Assembly (NCBI GenBank): GCA_016709665.1
Contig: JADJMI010000026.1
Location: 310,001-374,000 of the forward strand
Direction of reading: 5' to 3'
DNA from: Betaproteobacteria bacterium
Lineage (GTDB): Bacteria; Pseudomonadota; Gammaproteobacteria; Burkholderiales; Usitatibacteraceae
DNA length: 64,000 nt
The notes under the pieces were generated by a model. It made no database searches and was not told where the DNA came from. It worked only from the letters and a program-made list of their open reading frames with translations. Shown one piece after another: positions 39,684-50,908 of the stretch (its first letter is position 1; each line of letters opens with the position of its first letter). The position numbers and the translations under genes are program-made.

Positions 39684-41440
39684 TCGGTAATCGACCCTTC
39701 CGCGATCTCGGCGGCGAAGAACACCGATTCCGAGAGCGTGGGGTGGGGATGGATCGTGAGGCCGATGTCCTCGGCGTCCGCGCCCATCTCGAGGGCGAGC
39801 ACGGTTTCGGCGATGAGTTCGCCGGCGTTGATGCCGACGATGCCCGCGCCCAGGATGCGTTTGGTGCCCTTCTCGAAGATCACCTTCGTGAGGCCTTCCT
39901 CGCGCGCCATGCCGATGGCCCGGCCGCTGGCGGCCCAGGGGAACACGGCCTTCTCGTATTCCACGCCCCGGGCTTTCGCCTCGGCTTCGGAAAGGCCCAT
40001 CCAGGCCACCTCGGGATCGGTGTAGGCGACACTCGGGATGGTGCGCGCTTCCCACACGTGGTGGTTCTGGCCGGCGATGACTTCCGCCGCGAGCTTGCCT
40101 TCGTGCGTCGCCTTGTGCGCGAGCATGGGCTCGCCCACGATGTCGCCGATGGCGAAGATGTGCGGCACGTTGGTGCGCATCTGGTTGTCGACCGGTATCC
40201 AGCCGCGGTCGTTCACGGCGACGCCGGCCTTCTCCGCGCCGATGAGCTTGCCGTTGGGGCGCCGGCCCACCGAGAGCAGCACGCGGTCGTAGACCTGCGC
40301 CTCCGGCGCGCCCGGCGAGCCGTCCGCGTTTTCGAAGGTGGCGCGAAGTCCCTCGGGCAGGGCCTCGATCTTCGCGACCTTCGTCTTCAGCAGGATCTTC
40401 TCGTAGCGCTTCTCGATGCGCCGGGCGAGGGGCTTCACGATGTCCGGGTCGGCGCCGGGGATGAGGCGGTCCAGGAACTCCACCACCGTCACTTTCGCGC
40501 CGAGCGCGTCGTACACCGTGGCCATCTCGAGGCCGATGATGCCGCCGCCGATCACGAGGAGGCGCTTCGGGATGTCCTTGAGTTCCAGGGCGCCCGTCGA
40601 ATCCATGAGGCGCGGGTCGTCGGGGAACCCGGGTATCTTCGCCGGCTGCGAGCCCGCGGCGATGATGCAGTGGTCGAACGAGACGACCTTCCGGCCTTCC
40701 GGTCCCTGCACCTCGAGCGCGTGTGGCGAGGCGAACTGTGCCGTGCCCTGCACCACGGTGACCTTGCGCGCCTTGGCGAGGCTCGAAAGGCCCTTGGTGA
40801 GCTTGCCGACGACGCCGTCCTTGAAGCCGCGGATGCCGTCGATGTCGATTTTCGGCGGGCCGAACGACACGCCGTGCGCGGCCATGTCCTCGGCGTCCGC
40901 GATGACCTTCGCGGCGTGCAGCAGCGCCTTGGACGGAATGCAGCCCACGTTGAGACACACGCCGCCCAGGCTGGGGTAGCGTTCCACCAGCACGACTTTC
41001 TTGCCGAGATCCGCCGCGCGGAAAGCGGCCGTGTAGCCGCCGGGGCCCGCGCCGAGGACGAGCACTTCGGCGTGCAGGTCCGCGTCGAGGCTCGCGAGCG
41101 TGGAGGTGAGGGCTTCGCGCAACGACGCGGGCGAGGCCGGGGCGGCCGGCGCAGGCGCGGCGGCTGGAATGGCGGCCGGGGCCGGTGCGGGCGCGGCGGC
41201 TTCCTGTGCCTCCAGCGTCACGATGGCGGCGCCCTGCGCGACCTTGTCGCCCACCTTCACCAGCACGGCGACGATGGTGCCCGTGTGCGTCGAGGGCACC
41301 TCCATCGTCGCCTTGTCGGATTCGAGCGTGACGAGCGACTGTTCCTTCACGACCTTGTCGCCGGGCTTCACCAGCAGCTCGATGACGGGGACGTCCTTGA
41401 AATCCCCGATGTCGGGGACGCGGATCTCGAGGAGGGCCAT
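39653..41440 (-). CDS. lpdA: Dihydrolipoyl dehydrogenase with N-terminal lipoyl domain
   Basis: 595 residues. A lipoyl domain (1-80, lipoylated K43 in LESDKATME) is joined by an Ala/Pro linker to a flavoprotein core with FAD motif VLGAGPGGYTAAFRAADLG, redox CLNVGCIPSKAL, NAD-binding VIGGGIIGLEMATVYDALG and the C-terminal active-site HPHPTLSE. E3 reoxidises dihydrolipoamide of E2 using NAD. An E3 with its own lipoyl domain is common in betaproteobacteria and Neisseria. It is the last gene of aceE-aceF-lpdA, 10 bp after aceF, and its end lies in the 26-bp repeat. Confidence 0.95.
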   Translation of the reverse strand: MALLEIRVPDIGDFKDVPVIELLVKPGDKVVKEQSLVTLESDKATMEVPSTHTGTIVAVLVKVGDKVAQGAAIVTLEAQEAAAPAPAPAAIPAAAPAPAAPASPASLREALTSTLASLDADLHAEVLVLGAGPGGYTAAFRAADLGKKVVLVERYPSLGGVCLNVGCIPSKALLHAAKVIADAEDMAAHGVSFGPPKIDIDGIRGFKDGVVGKLTKGLSSLAKARKVTVVQGTAQFASPHALEVQGPEGRKVVSFDHCIIAAGSQPAKIPGFPDDPRLMDSTGALELKDIPKRLLVIGGGIIGLEMATVYDALGAKVTVVEFLDRLIPGADPDIVKPLARRIEKRYEKILLKTKVAKIEALPEGLRATFENADGSPGAPEAQVYDRVLLSVGRRPNGKLIGAEKAGVAVNDRGWIPVDNQMRTNVPHIFAIGDIVGEPMLAHKATHEGKLAAEVIAGQNHHVWEARTIPSVAYTDPEVAWMGLSEAEAKARGVEYEKAVFPWAASGRAIGMAREEGLTKVIFEKGTKRILGAGIVGINAGELIAETVLALEMGADAEDIGLTIHPHPTLSESVFFAAEIAEGSITDMMPKARSGS

Positions 41441-41450
41441 GGCGCGGCCC

Positions 41451-42758
41451 CTAGAGCAGGCTGCGCCGCAGGTCGGCGACGACCTGGGCGAGGGTGGTGG
41501 TGAAACGCGCGGCGAGCGCGCCGTCGATCACGCGGTGGTCGTAGGAGAGCGAGAGCGGCATCATCAGCCGGGGCGCGAACTCCTTGCCGTTCCACACCGG
41601 CTTCATGGACGACTTCGACACGCCCAGGATAGCCACCTCGGGCGCGTTGACGATCGGCGTGAACGCCGTGCCGCCGATGCCGCCGAGCGAGGAGATGGAG
41701 AAGGTCCCGCCCTGCATGTCGGCGGGACCGAGCTTGCCGTCGCGCGCCTTGGCGGCGAGTTCGCCCATTTCCTTCGCGATCTGCGTGATGCCTTTCTGGT
41801 CGGCGTCCTTGATGACCGGGACCATGAGGCCGCCCGGCGTGTCGGCCGCGAAGCCGATGTGCCAGTAGTGCTTCACGATGAGGTTGTCGCCCTCGAGCGA
41901 GCTGTTGAATGCCGGGTATTTCTTCAGCGCGGCGACGACGGCCTTCACGAGGAAGGCGAGCGGCGTCACCTTCACGCCGCTCTTCGCGTTCTCGGCGTTG
42001 ACCTGCGCCCGGAAGGCCTCGAGGTCCGTGATGTCCGCTTCGTCGAACTGCGTCACGTGCGGGATCACCACCCAGTTGCGGGCGAGCGCCGGGCCGGAGA
42101 TCTTCTTGATGCGCGAGAGGGGCTGCGTCTCGATCGGACCGAACTTGGCGAAGTCCACCTTGGGCCAGGCCGGCAGGCCGAGGTCGGCGAGGCCGCCGCC
42201 GGCGGCCCGGGGCGCGCCGGCAGTGCCGCCGCCGGCGAGCGCGGCCTTCACGAAGCCCTGCACGTCTTCCTTGGCGATGCGGCCCTTGGGAGCCGTGCCC
42301 TTGACCTGCGCGAGATCCACGCCCAGTTCGCGAGCGAACCGGCGCACGCCGGGGCTCGCATGGGGCGGAACCCCCGTGGCGGGGAGGGGTGCCGGGGCGA
42401 CCGCGATTGCCGGCGCCGGCGCTTCGACGCGGGCTGGGGCGGGTGAGGCCGGTTCGGGTGCCTCCGCGGCGCGGCGCGCGGGCGCCGCCGGCTGGGAAGG
42501 CGCGGGCGCCGCCGCGGAGGCGGCGGCCTCGAGCAGCACGATGAGCGAACCCTGGCTCACGCGGTCGCCCACCTTCACCTTCACTTCCTTCACCACGCCG
42601 GCGCGGGGCGCCGGGACTTCCATGGTGGCCTTGTCGCTTTCGAGGACGACCAGCGATTCCTCGGCCGCCACGGTGTCGCCGGGTTTCACCAGCAACTCGA
42701 TGACGGGCACGTCCTTGAAATCCCCGATGTCGGGAACCAGCACTTCGATGGCGGCCAT
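41451..42758 (-). CDS. aceF: Dihydrolipoyllysine acetyltransferase (PDH E2)
   Basis: 435 residues with one lipoyl domain (K43 in LESDKATMEVPAP), a long Ala/Pro-rich linker, a peripheral-subunit-binding domain (PHASPGVRRFARELGVDLAQ) and the catalytic domain ending SLSYDHRVIDGALAARF, with the active-site His in the DHRVIDG motif. It transfers acetyl from lipoyl to CoA and forms the complex core. The first 26 residues are almost identical to those of LpdA, so the two lipoyl domains share recent ancestry or conversion. Confidence 0.95.
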   Translation of the reverse strand: MAAIEVLVPDIGDFKDVPVIELLVKPGDTVAAEESLVVLESDKATMEVPAPRAGVVKEVKVKVGDRVSQGSLIVLLEAAASAAAPAPSQPAAPARRAAEAPEPASPAPARVEAPAPAIAVAPAPLPATGVPPHASPGVRRFARELGVDLAQVKGTAPKGRIAKEDVQGFVKAALAGGGTAGAPRAAGGGLADLGLPAWPKVDFAKFGPIETQPLSRIKKISGPALARNWVVIPHVTQFDEADITDLEAFRAQVNAENAKSGVKVTPLAFLVKAVVAALKKYPAFNSSLEGDNLIVKHYWHIGFAADTPGGLMVPVIKDADQKGITQIAKEMGELAAKARDGKLGPADMQGGTFSISSLGGIGGTAFTPIVNAPEVAILGVSKSSMKPVWNGKEFAPRLMMPLSLSYDHRVIDGALAARFTTTLAQVVADLRRSLL

Positions 42759-42791
42759 GACTTGTCGCGCTTTCTCTTGTGGGCCCGGAGG

Positions 42792-45450
<2,659 letters not shown>

Positions 45451-45499
45451 GGCTGCCTCGGGAAAGGGAGGGGAAGGGAATGCCGGTGGGGAGGGCCCC

Positions 45500-45528
45500 A
45501 TTAGACCCAATCGTATAATGACTCGCAA
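45500..45528 (-). promoter_or_regulatory. Putative aceE promoter
   Basis: On the minus strand, TTGCGA (45528-45523) and TCTAAT (45505-45500) are separated by 17 bp, about 50 bp ahead of the aceE ATG. Good spacing and two near-consensus hexamers in otherwise GC-rich DNA. Confidence 0.55.
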
Positions 45529-45906
45529 CCGCACCCGCGCGGCCCGATTCACGACACCTTTGACAGGGTTTCCGCAAGAGGGAGCCCGCGGGCGCGAGGG
45601 GCCTTTCTGCACAAAAGACTCTAGACAAATCAGGCACATCGGGCTGACAATCGGGACTGTTTCTCAAAAAAGCTTTTCAAGTTATTATAAAAACGGGTTT
45701 TTGCACTTTTCGACAGGGAGGCCGAGCCGGCCCGATCCTGGCGCGCCGGAGCGTCCGGCCCGCGCAGGCGGGTACCGCGCGGCCGCAGCACACAAGAGCG
45801 AGAAAGCCATGATCCGAGGGGCGCACCGGAAAGGGCAGGGCGAAGCGGATGGCGCGAAACGCGTCCTTCCCGCACGGCGTCCCGCCCGGGCGGCAGGGGG
45901 CCGGCC
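45529..45906. other. Divergent intergenic region with an AT-rich patch
   Basis: The 456-bp gap between divergent aceE and the PP2C gene holds the aceE promoter at its left end and an unusual AT-rich patch at 45660-45715 (TTCAAGTTATTATAAAAACG). The patch probably contains the promoter of the phosphatase module, but no -35/-10 pair with correct spacing stands out. No gene is seen here. Confidence 0.4.
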
Positions 45907-46731
45907 GTGAACATCGCGCAGGCCTTGCAGACCGCGAGCCTCACCGACCCCGGCCGCGTCCGCGACCACAACGAGGACTGCATCGAGTCGCGCCCGGAAA
46001 TCGGCCTTTACGTGCTGGCCGACGGAATGGGCGGCTACAACGCCGGCGAGGTCGCGAGCGGCATGGCCACCTCGCTCATCGCCGACGGCGTGGCCGAAGG
46101 CTGGGTGCCCCGGGAGGTGGACAAGCTCCCGCGCGAGGAGGCCATGGCCCTGGCCGACCGGCTGATCCGCGAGCAGGTCGCGCGGGCCAACACGGCGATC
46201 TTCACCACGTCCCAGAACAATCCCGAATGCGCGGGGATGGGCACCACGCTGGTGGTGTGCCTTTTCTACGACAACTTCGTTTCCGTCGCGCACATCGGCG
46301 ATTCGCGCCTCTACCGCCTTCGCGGGGAGGCGCTCGACCAGGTGACGCGCGACCATTCCCTGCTGCAGGAACAGCTCGACTCCGGCCTCATCACGCCGGA
46401 GGAGGCGAAGCTCTCCCAGAACAAGAACCTCGTCACCAAGGCCCTGGGCATCGACCCGACGGTCGAGCCCGAACTGCACGTGCACGAGGCGGCCGAGGGC
46501 GACCTCTACCTGCTCTGCTCGGACGGGCTGAACGACATGGTCGAGGACGAGGAGATCCGCCTCACCCTCATCACGCTGCGCTCGAACCCGAGCCTCACGG
46601 TGCAGCAGCTCGTGCAGGCCGCCAATGACAATGGCGGCCGCGACAACGTATCGGCGATGCTCGTCCGCGTCGCCGAGCCCTTCGGCGTGCCGCGCGGCTG
46701 GCTTGCGCGATTCAAGGCACTATTCAGGTAA
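45907..46731 (+). CDS. PP2C-type serine/threonine phosphatase (Stp1 family)
   Basis: 274 residues. All bacterial PP2C motifs are in order: SLTDPGRVRDHNEDC (metal-binding Asp/Glu), VLADGMGGYNAGEVAS, GMGTTLVVCLF, VAHIGDSRLYRLR, QVTRDHSLLQEQ, LLCSDGLNDMVEDEE and NDNGGRDNVSAML. It is a cytosolic Mn/Mg-dependent enzyme that removes phosphate from Ser/Thr. It is 18 bp before an FHA gene, the usual phosphothreonine-signalling pairing; no Ser/Thr kinase is in the window. First gene of the module running to 52.6 kb. Confidence 0.93.
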   Translation: MNIAQALQTASLTDPGRVRDHNEDCIESRPEIGLYVLADGMGGYNAGEVASGMATSLIADGVAEGWVPREVDKLPREEAMALADRLIREQVARANTAIFTTSQNNPECAGMGTTLVVCLFYDNFVSVAHIGDSRLYRLRGEALDQVTRDHSLLQEQLDSGLITPEEAKLSQNKNLVTKALGIDPTVEPELHVHEAAEGDLYLLCSDGLNDMVEDEEIRLTLITLRSNPSLTVQQLVQAANDNGGRDNVSAMLVRVAEPFGVPRGWLARFKALFR

Positions 46732-46749
46732 TTCGCAAGGAAACCGACC

Positions 46750-47523
46750 ATGGCCAAGCTGATTCTGAGCGTCGACGGGCAGGTGCTGAAGGAGCATACG
46801 CTCTCCAAGGAGCGCACTCTCATCGGCCGAAAGCCGCACAACGACATCCAGATCGACAATCTCGCCGTGAGCGGCGAGCATGCCGCGATCATCACGATCC
46901 TCAACGATTCCTTCATCGAGGACCTGGGCAGCACCAACGGCACCCTCGTGAACGGCAAGCCGATCAAGAAGCACTTCCTGCAGAACAACGACGTCGTCGA
47001 GATCGGCAAGCACAAGCTCAAGTACTTCAACGACGCCCCGCAGCAGGCGAGCGCCGCGGACTTCGAGAAGACGATGATCATCCGCAGCCCGGCCAAGGTC
47101 GCCCCGCCGCCCGCGGCCGCGCCCGGTGCGCCGGCGCCGGCGGCCGCGCCGACCGATACCGTCACCGGGATGTCCCGGACGATCCCGCCGGCACCGGAGG
47201 TGCGACCCGCCGCGCCCCCGCCGCCCCAGCCGACGGCTCCCCAGGACCACGCGCCGCTGCGCGACGCGGCCATCCAGGTGCTCTCGGGCGCCGCGGCGGG
47301 CCGCACGCTGGACCTCACGAAGAACCTCACGACCATCGGCAAGCCGGGCCTGCAGGTGGCCGTGATCACGAAGCGGCCGAACGGCTATTTCATCACCCAC
47401 GTGGAAGGCGGCACCTTCCCGTCGCTGAACGGTACCTCCCTGGGCGCCACCGCCCACCCGTTGGGCGACCACGACATGATCGAGATCGCCGGGGTGAAGA
47501 TGGAGTTCTTCTACAAGCCGTGA
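46750..47523 (+). CDS. FHA-domain protein
   Basis: 257 residues. An N-terminal FHA domain has the phosphothreonine-binding signature: TLIGRKPHNDIQIDNLAVSG, EHAAIIT and LGSTNGTLVNGKPIKKHFL. A Pro/Ala-rich linker with FEKTMIIRSPAKV, a TxxI-like stretch that could itself be phosphorylated, follows. A second FHA-like beta sandwich (about 170-257) has an eroded motif (TTIGKPGLQVAVITKRPNGY, FPSLNGTSLG). It binds phosphorylated partners and is probably reset by the adjacent PP2C enzyme. Confidence 0.9.
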   Translation: MAKLILSVDGQVLKEHTLSKERTLIGRKPHNDIQIDNLAVSGEHAAIITILNDSFIEDLGSTNGTLVNGKPIKKHFLQNNDVVEIGKHKLKYFNDAPQQASAADFEKTMIIRSPAKVAPPPAAAPGAPAPAAAPTDTVTGMSRTIPPAPEVRPAAPPPPQPTAPQDHAPLRDAAIQVLSGAAAGRTLDLTKNLTTIGKPGLQVAVITKRPNGYFITHVEGGTFPSLNGTSLGATAHPLGDHDMIEIAGVKMEFFYKP

Positions 47524-47695
47524 GATCCACGGGGCGTGCCCGGAGACCGCGGCACATGCCCCGTCCCGCCTGTGCGTTCGCGCACACCCCGGTGGACCGG
47601 AATTCGCCAATAATGGCCATTCAGCCCCGGGCCGACCGGCCCGGCCGGCGGCCCGCGGGGCCGTGTGCGCGCGCCCGCCCGGGGGCGCCCCGAGG

Positions 47696-48469
47696 ATGAG
47701 CGACATGCGGATCAGGGTTCTGGGGTGCAGCGGCGGCATCGGCGGGAGCCTGCGGACCACCGCGCTCCTCGTCGATGACGACATCCTCGTCGATGCCGGT
47801 ACCGGCGTGGGCGACCTGCCGCTCGAGAGCCTCGCCAAGATCGACCACATCTTCGTGAGCCACTCGCACCTGGACCACGTGACGAGCATCCCCTTCCTGG
47901 TGGATACGGTCTGCTGGATGCGCGGCAGCCCCGTCACCGTCTACGGCACCCGGGAAACGCTCGACATCCTCCGGGCGCACATCTTCAACTGGAAGGTCTG
48001 GCCGGATTTCACCCAGATCCCGGACAGCGACCAGCCCTTCATGGCCTACCGGGAAATCGAGGTCGGCGAAGCGGTCGAGATCGGCGGGCGGCGCATCACG
48101 GCCATCCCGGCCAACCACACCGTGCCCGCGGTAGGCTATCTTCTCGACAGCGGCCGGGCGAGTCTCGCGTATTCGGGCGACACCACGGCGAGCGACGGGC
48201 TTTGGCGGGCGGTGAACGCCGCCCCCAACCTGCGGTACCTGATCATCGAGACGGCCTTTTCGAACAAGGAGCGCGACATCGCCGTGGCCTCCAAGCACCT
48301 GTGCCCCAGCATGCTGGCGCGCGAGCTCGAGAAGCTGAGCGGCACGCCGGAGGTGTTCATCACCCACCTCAAGCCCGGCGAGGGCGCGCTCACGATGCGG
48401 GAAGTGCAGCAGGTGGCGGGCCGCTGGCGCCCGCGCATGCTCGAGAACCAGCAGGAGTTCGTGCTCTAG
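47696..48469 (+). CDS. Metallo-beta-lactamase fold phosphodiesterase (class II cyclic nucleotide PDE-like)
   Basis: 257 residues. Zinc-binding motif SHSHLDHVTS (HxHxDH), then ITAIPANHTVPAVGYLL, LAYSGDTTASDGLW and FITHLKPGE. The overall pattern matches class II 3',5'-cyclic-nucleotide phosphodiesterases and RNase Z-like hydrolases; the former is preferred because of the length and the SGDTT region. It would cleave cAMP or cGMP in the cytosol. ATG 47696 chosen; 47705 is an alternative. It sits between FHA and ATPase genes, suggesting a role in the same pathway. Confidence 0.85.
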   Translation: MSDMRIRVLGCSGGIGGSLRTTALLVDDDILVDAGTGVGDLPLESLAKIDHIFVSHSHLDHVTSIPFLVDTVCWMRGSPVTVYGTRETLDILRAHIFNWKVWPDFTQIPDSDQPFMAYREIEVGEAVEIGGRRITAIPANHTVPAVGYLLDSGRASLAYSGDTTASDGLWRAVNAAPNLRYLIIETAFSNKERDIAVASKHLCPSMLARELEKLSGTPEVFITHLKPGEGALTMREVQQVAGRWRPRMLENQQEFVL

Positions 48470-48520
48470 CGGGCGCGGACGGGTTTCCAACCGGCAATCC
48501 CACGAACGGCAGGTGCAGCC

Positions 48521-50908
48521 ATGAGCGCAGTCCTCGAACCCAAGGCCGGAGCCGGCCCCGGCGCGGCCGACGTGGCCGTGAAGCTCGCCTTCTCGAAGAA
48601 GATCCAGGCGGTCACGAACCGCATCCACTCCACGAACAACGTGGACGAGATCATCCTCGAGGTCTCGCGCGACATCTGCCAGCTCTTCGAGGCCGACCGC
48701 ATGACGATCTACACCACGAGCGAGGACGGCTCCTCCATCGTCTCGAAGGTGAAGACGGGCCTGAATTCCTTCAAGGACATCAAGCTGCCCATCTCGGAAT
48801 CCTCCCTCGCGGGATTCTGCGCGCTGCACAAGCGCCACATGAACATCCGGGACGTCTACGACGACGCCGAATTGAAGGGCTTCTCGCCGAACCTCGCGTT
48901 CCTCAAGGCCGTCGACCAGCGCACGGGCTACCGGTCCAAGCAGATGCTCATCGCCCCGATCCTGGGCGGGGAATCCGGCACCGACCTGATGGGCGTGATC
49001 CAGCTCATCAACAACCTGGCGGGCCAGCCGTTCAACCCGCTGCACGACGAGGGCGTCGTCGAGCTCGCGAAGACCCTCGCGATCGCCTTCCGCGTGCGCC
49101 AGCAGCTGCCCGGGCAGATCTCCTCGAAGTTCGAGTACCTCGTCATCGACAGCATCATCCAGGCCGGCGAGCTCGACCTCGCCACCAAGGCCGCGCGGCG
49201 CAAGAACAAGAGCGTCGAGGACATCCTCATCGACGAGTTCCAGGTGAAGACGCCGGCCATCGGCGCGGCCCTCGCCAAGTTCTTCGGCGTCGACTACGAG
49301 GCGTTCAAGCAGGACCGCGTGAAGCCCATCGACCTGCTGAAGAACCTGAAGCGCGAATACTGCGAGCAGAACCAGTGGATCCCGCTCGAGGACTCGAAGC
49401 AGGGCATCCTCGTGATGGCGATGGACCCGGAGCGGGTGAAGAATTCGCGGATGGTGGAGAACGTCTTCCCGCGCGCGAAGTTCGTCTTCAAGGTGACGAC
49501 CCAGCGCGACTTCCAGCTGACCCTCACGCAGTACTTCGGCGGCCCCGCCGAGATGGGAGGCAGCAACGAGTCGATCGGCGACCTGCTCTCGAGCATGGAC
49601 GACGAGGAGGAACCGGGCTCCATCAGCACGGACGACGTCTCGGCCGCCGCCGACAACGAGCTCGTGAAGCTCGTGAACAAGATCATCGTCGACGCCTACC
49701 AGCAGGGCGCCTCGGACATCCACGTCGAGCCCCTGCCGGGCAAGGGCAAGACGGGCATCCGCTTCCGCAAGGACGGTTCGCTCAGCACCTACATCGAGGT
49801 GCCCGCGGCCTACCGGCAGCCGATGGTGACGCGCCTGAAGATCATGTGCGACCTGGACATCTCCGAGAAGCGCCGGCCCCAGGACGGCAAGATCAAGTTC
49901 AAGAAGTTCGGCCCGCTCGACATCGAGCTTCGCGTGGCCACGATCCCCACGGCCGGCGGCGTCGAGGACGTGGTGATGCGCATCCTCGCCGCGGGCGAGC
50001 CCATCCCGCTGGACAAGCTGGGCGTCCTGCCGTCCAACATGGAGCGCCTGAAGCAGTGCGTGTCCAAGCCCTACGGCCTTTTCTTCGTGTGCGGGCCGAC
50101 CGGCTCGGGCAAGACGACGACGCTGCACTCGGTGCTGGGCTCGCTCAACACGGTCGACACCAAGATCTGGACCGCCGAGGACCCGGTGGAAATCACGCAG
50201 AAGGGCCTGCGCCAGTGCCAGGTGAACCCCAAGGCGGGCTTCACCTTCGCCACCGCCATGAAGGCGTTCCTGCGGGCCGACCCGGACATCATCATGGTCG
50301 GTGAAATGCGCGACAAGGACACCACCTCGATCGGCATCGAGGCCTCGCTCACGGGCCACCTGGTGTTCGCCACGCTGCACACGAACTCCGCGCCGGAATC
50401 GATCATCCGCCTGCTCGACATGGGCATGGACCCGTTCAACTTCGCCGACGCGCTCCTGGGCGTGCTCGCCCAGCGCCTCGCCAAGCGCCTGTGCAAGTGC
50501 AAGCAGCCCTACACCCCCGCCCAGGAGGAGGTGAAGCATTTCATCACCGAGTACTGCGACGAGCTCAAGAACACGCCGGAATTCAAGGCCGACCTGAACG
50601 CGGGCTACAAGAAGGTCTTCGACCGCTTCCAGAAGGACTACGGCTTCGGCAAGCCCGAGTACGTGATGTACAAGGCGGTGGGCTGCGACGCCTGCGGCGG
50701 AACGGGCTACAAGGGCCGGGTGGGCCTGCACGAGCTGCTGGTGGGCACCGACCCGATGAAGAAGCTCATCCAGGAGCACGCGCGCGTGGCGGAGATGTTC
50801 GCGACCGCGCTCGCCGAGGGGATGCTCACCCTCAAGATGGACGGCATGGAGAAGGTGCTCCAGGGCATCACCGACATGGCGCAGGTGCGCGCCGTCTGCA
50901 TCAAGTGA
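48521..50908 (+). CDS. GAF-domain GspE/PilB-like secretion ATPase
   Basis: 795 residues. A GAF domain fills about 20-190 (ILEVSRDICQLFEADRMTIY, LIAPILGGESGTDLMGVIQL). A T2SSE-N/MshEN-like region follows (SVEDILIDEFQVKTPAIGAA, RVKPIDLLKNLKREYCEQN), then the ATPase core with SDIHVEPLPGKGKTGIRFRK, Walker A GPTGSGKTTTLHS, Walker B ADPDIIMVGEMRD and the zinc tetracysteine CKCK...CDAC near the C-terminus. Such hexamers drive pilus or type II secretion assembly; the N-terminal region in relatives can bind c-di-GMP. A GAF fusion in front is unusual. It is not next to other pilus or secretion genes. Confidence 0.9.
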   Translation: MSAVLEPKAGAGPGAADVAVKLAFSKKIQAVTNRIHSTNNVDEIILEVSRDICQLFEADRMTIYTTSEDGSSIVSKVKTGLNSFKDIKLPISESSLAGFCALHKRHMNIRDVYDDAELKGFSPNLAFLKAVDQRTGYRSKQMLIAPILGGESGTDLMGVIQLINNLAGQPFNPLHDEGVVELAKTLAIAFRVRQQLPGQISSKFEYLVIDSIIQAGELDLATKAARRKNKSVEDILIDEFQVKTPAIGAALAKFFGVDYEAFKQDRVKPIDLLKNLKREYCEQNQWIPLEDSKQGILVMAMDPERVKNSRMVENVFPRAKFVFKVTTQRDFQLTLTQYFGGPAEMGGSNESIGDLLSSMDDEEEPGSISTDDVSAAADNELVKLVNKIIVDAYQQGASDIHVEPLPGKGKTGIRFRKDGSLSTYIEVPAAYRQPMVTRLKIMCDLDISEKRRPQDGKIKFKKFGPLDIELRVATIPTAGGVEDVVMRILAAGEPIPLDKLGVLPSNMERLKQCVSKPYGLFFVCGPTGSGKTTTLHSVLGSLNTVDTKIWTAEDPVEITQKGLRQCQVNPKAGFTFATAMKAFLRADPDIIMVGEMRDKDTTSIGIEASLTGHLVFATLHTNSAPESIIRLLDMGMDPFNFADALLGVLAQRLAKRLCKCKQPYTPAQEEVKHFITEYCDELKNTPEFKADLNAGYKKVFDRFQKDYGFGKPEYVMYKAVGCDACGGTGYKGRVGLHELLVGTDPMKKLIQEHARVAEMFATALAEGMLTLKMDGMEKVLQGITDMAQVRAVCIK

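Noticed and set aside
45687..45700. AAAAAC-GG-GTTTTT as a terminator
   Set aside because: The stem is A/T only with a 2-base loop, and no gene ends nearby. It is more likely part of an AT-rich promoter region.
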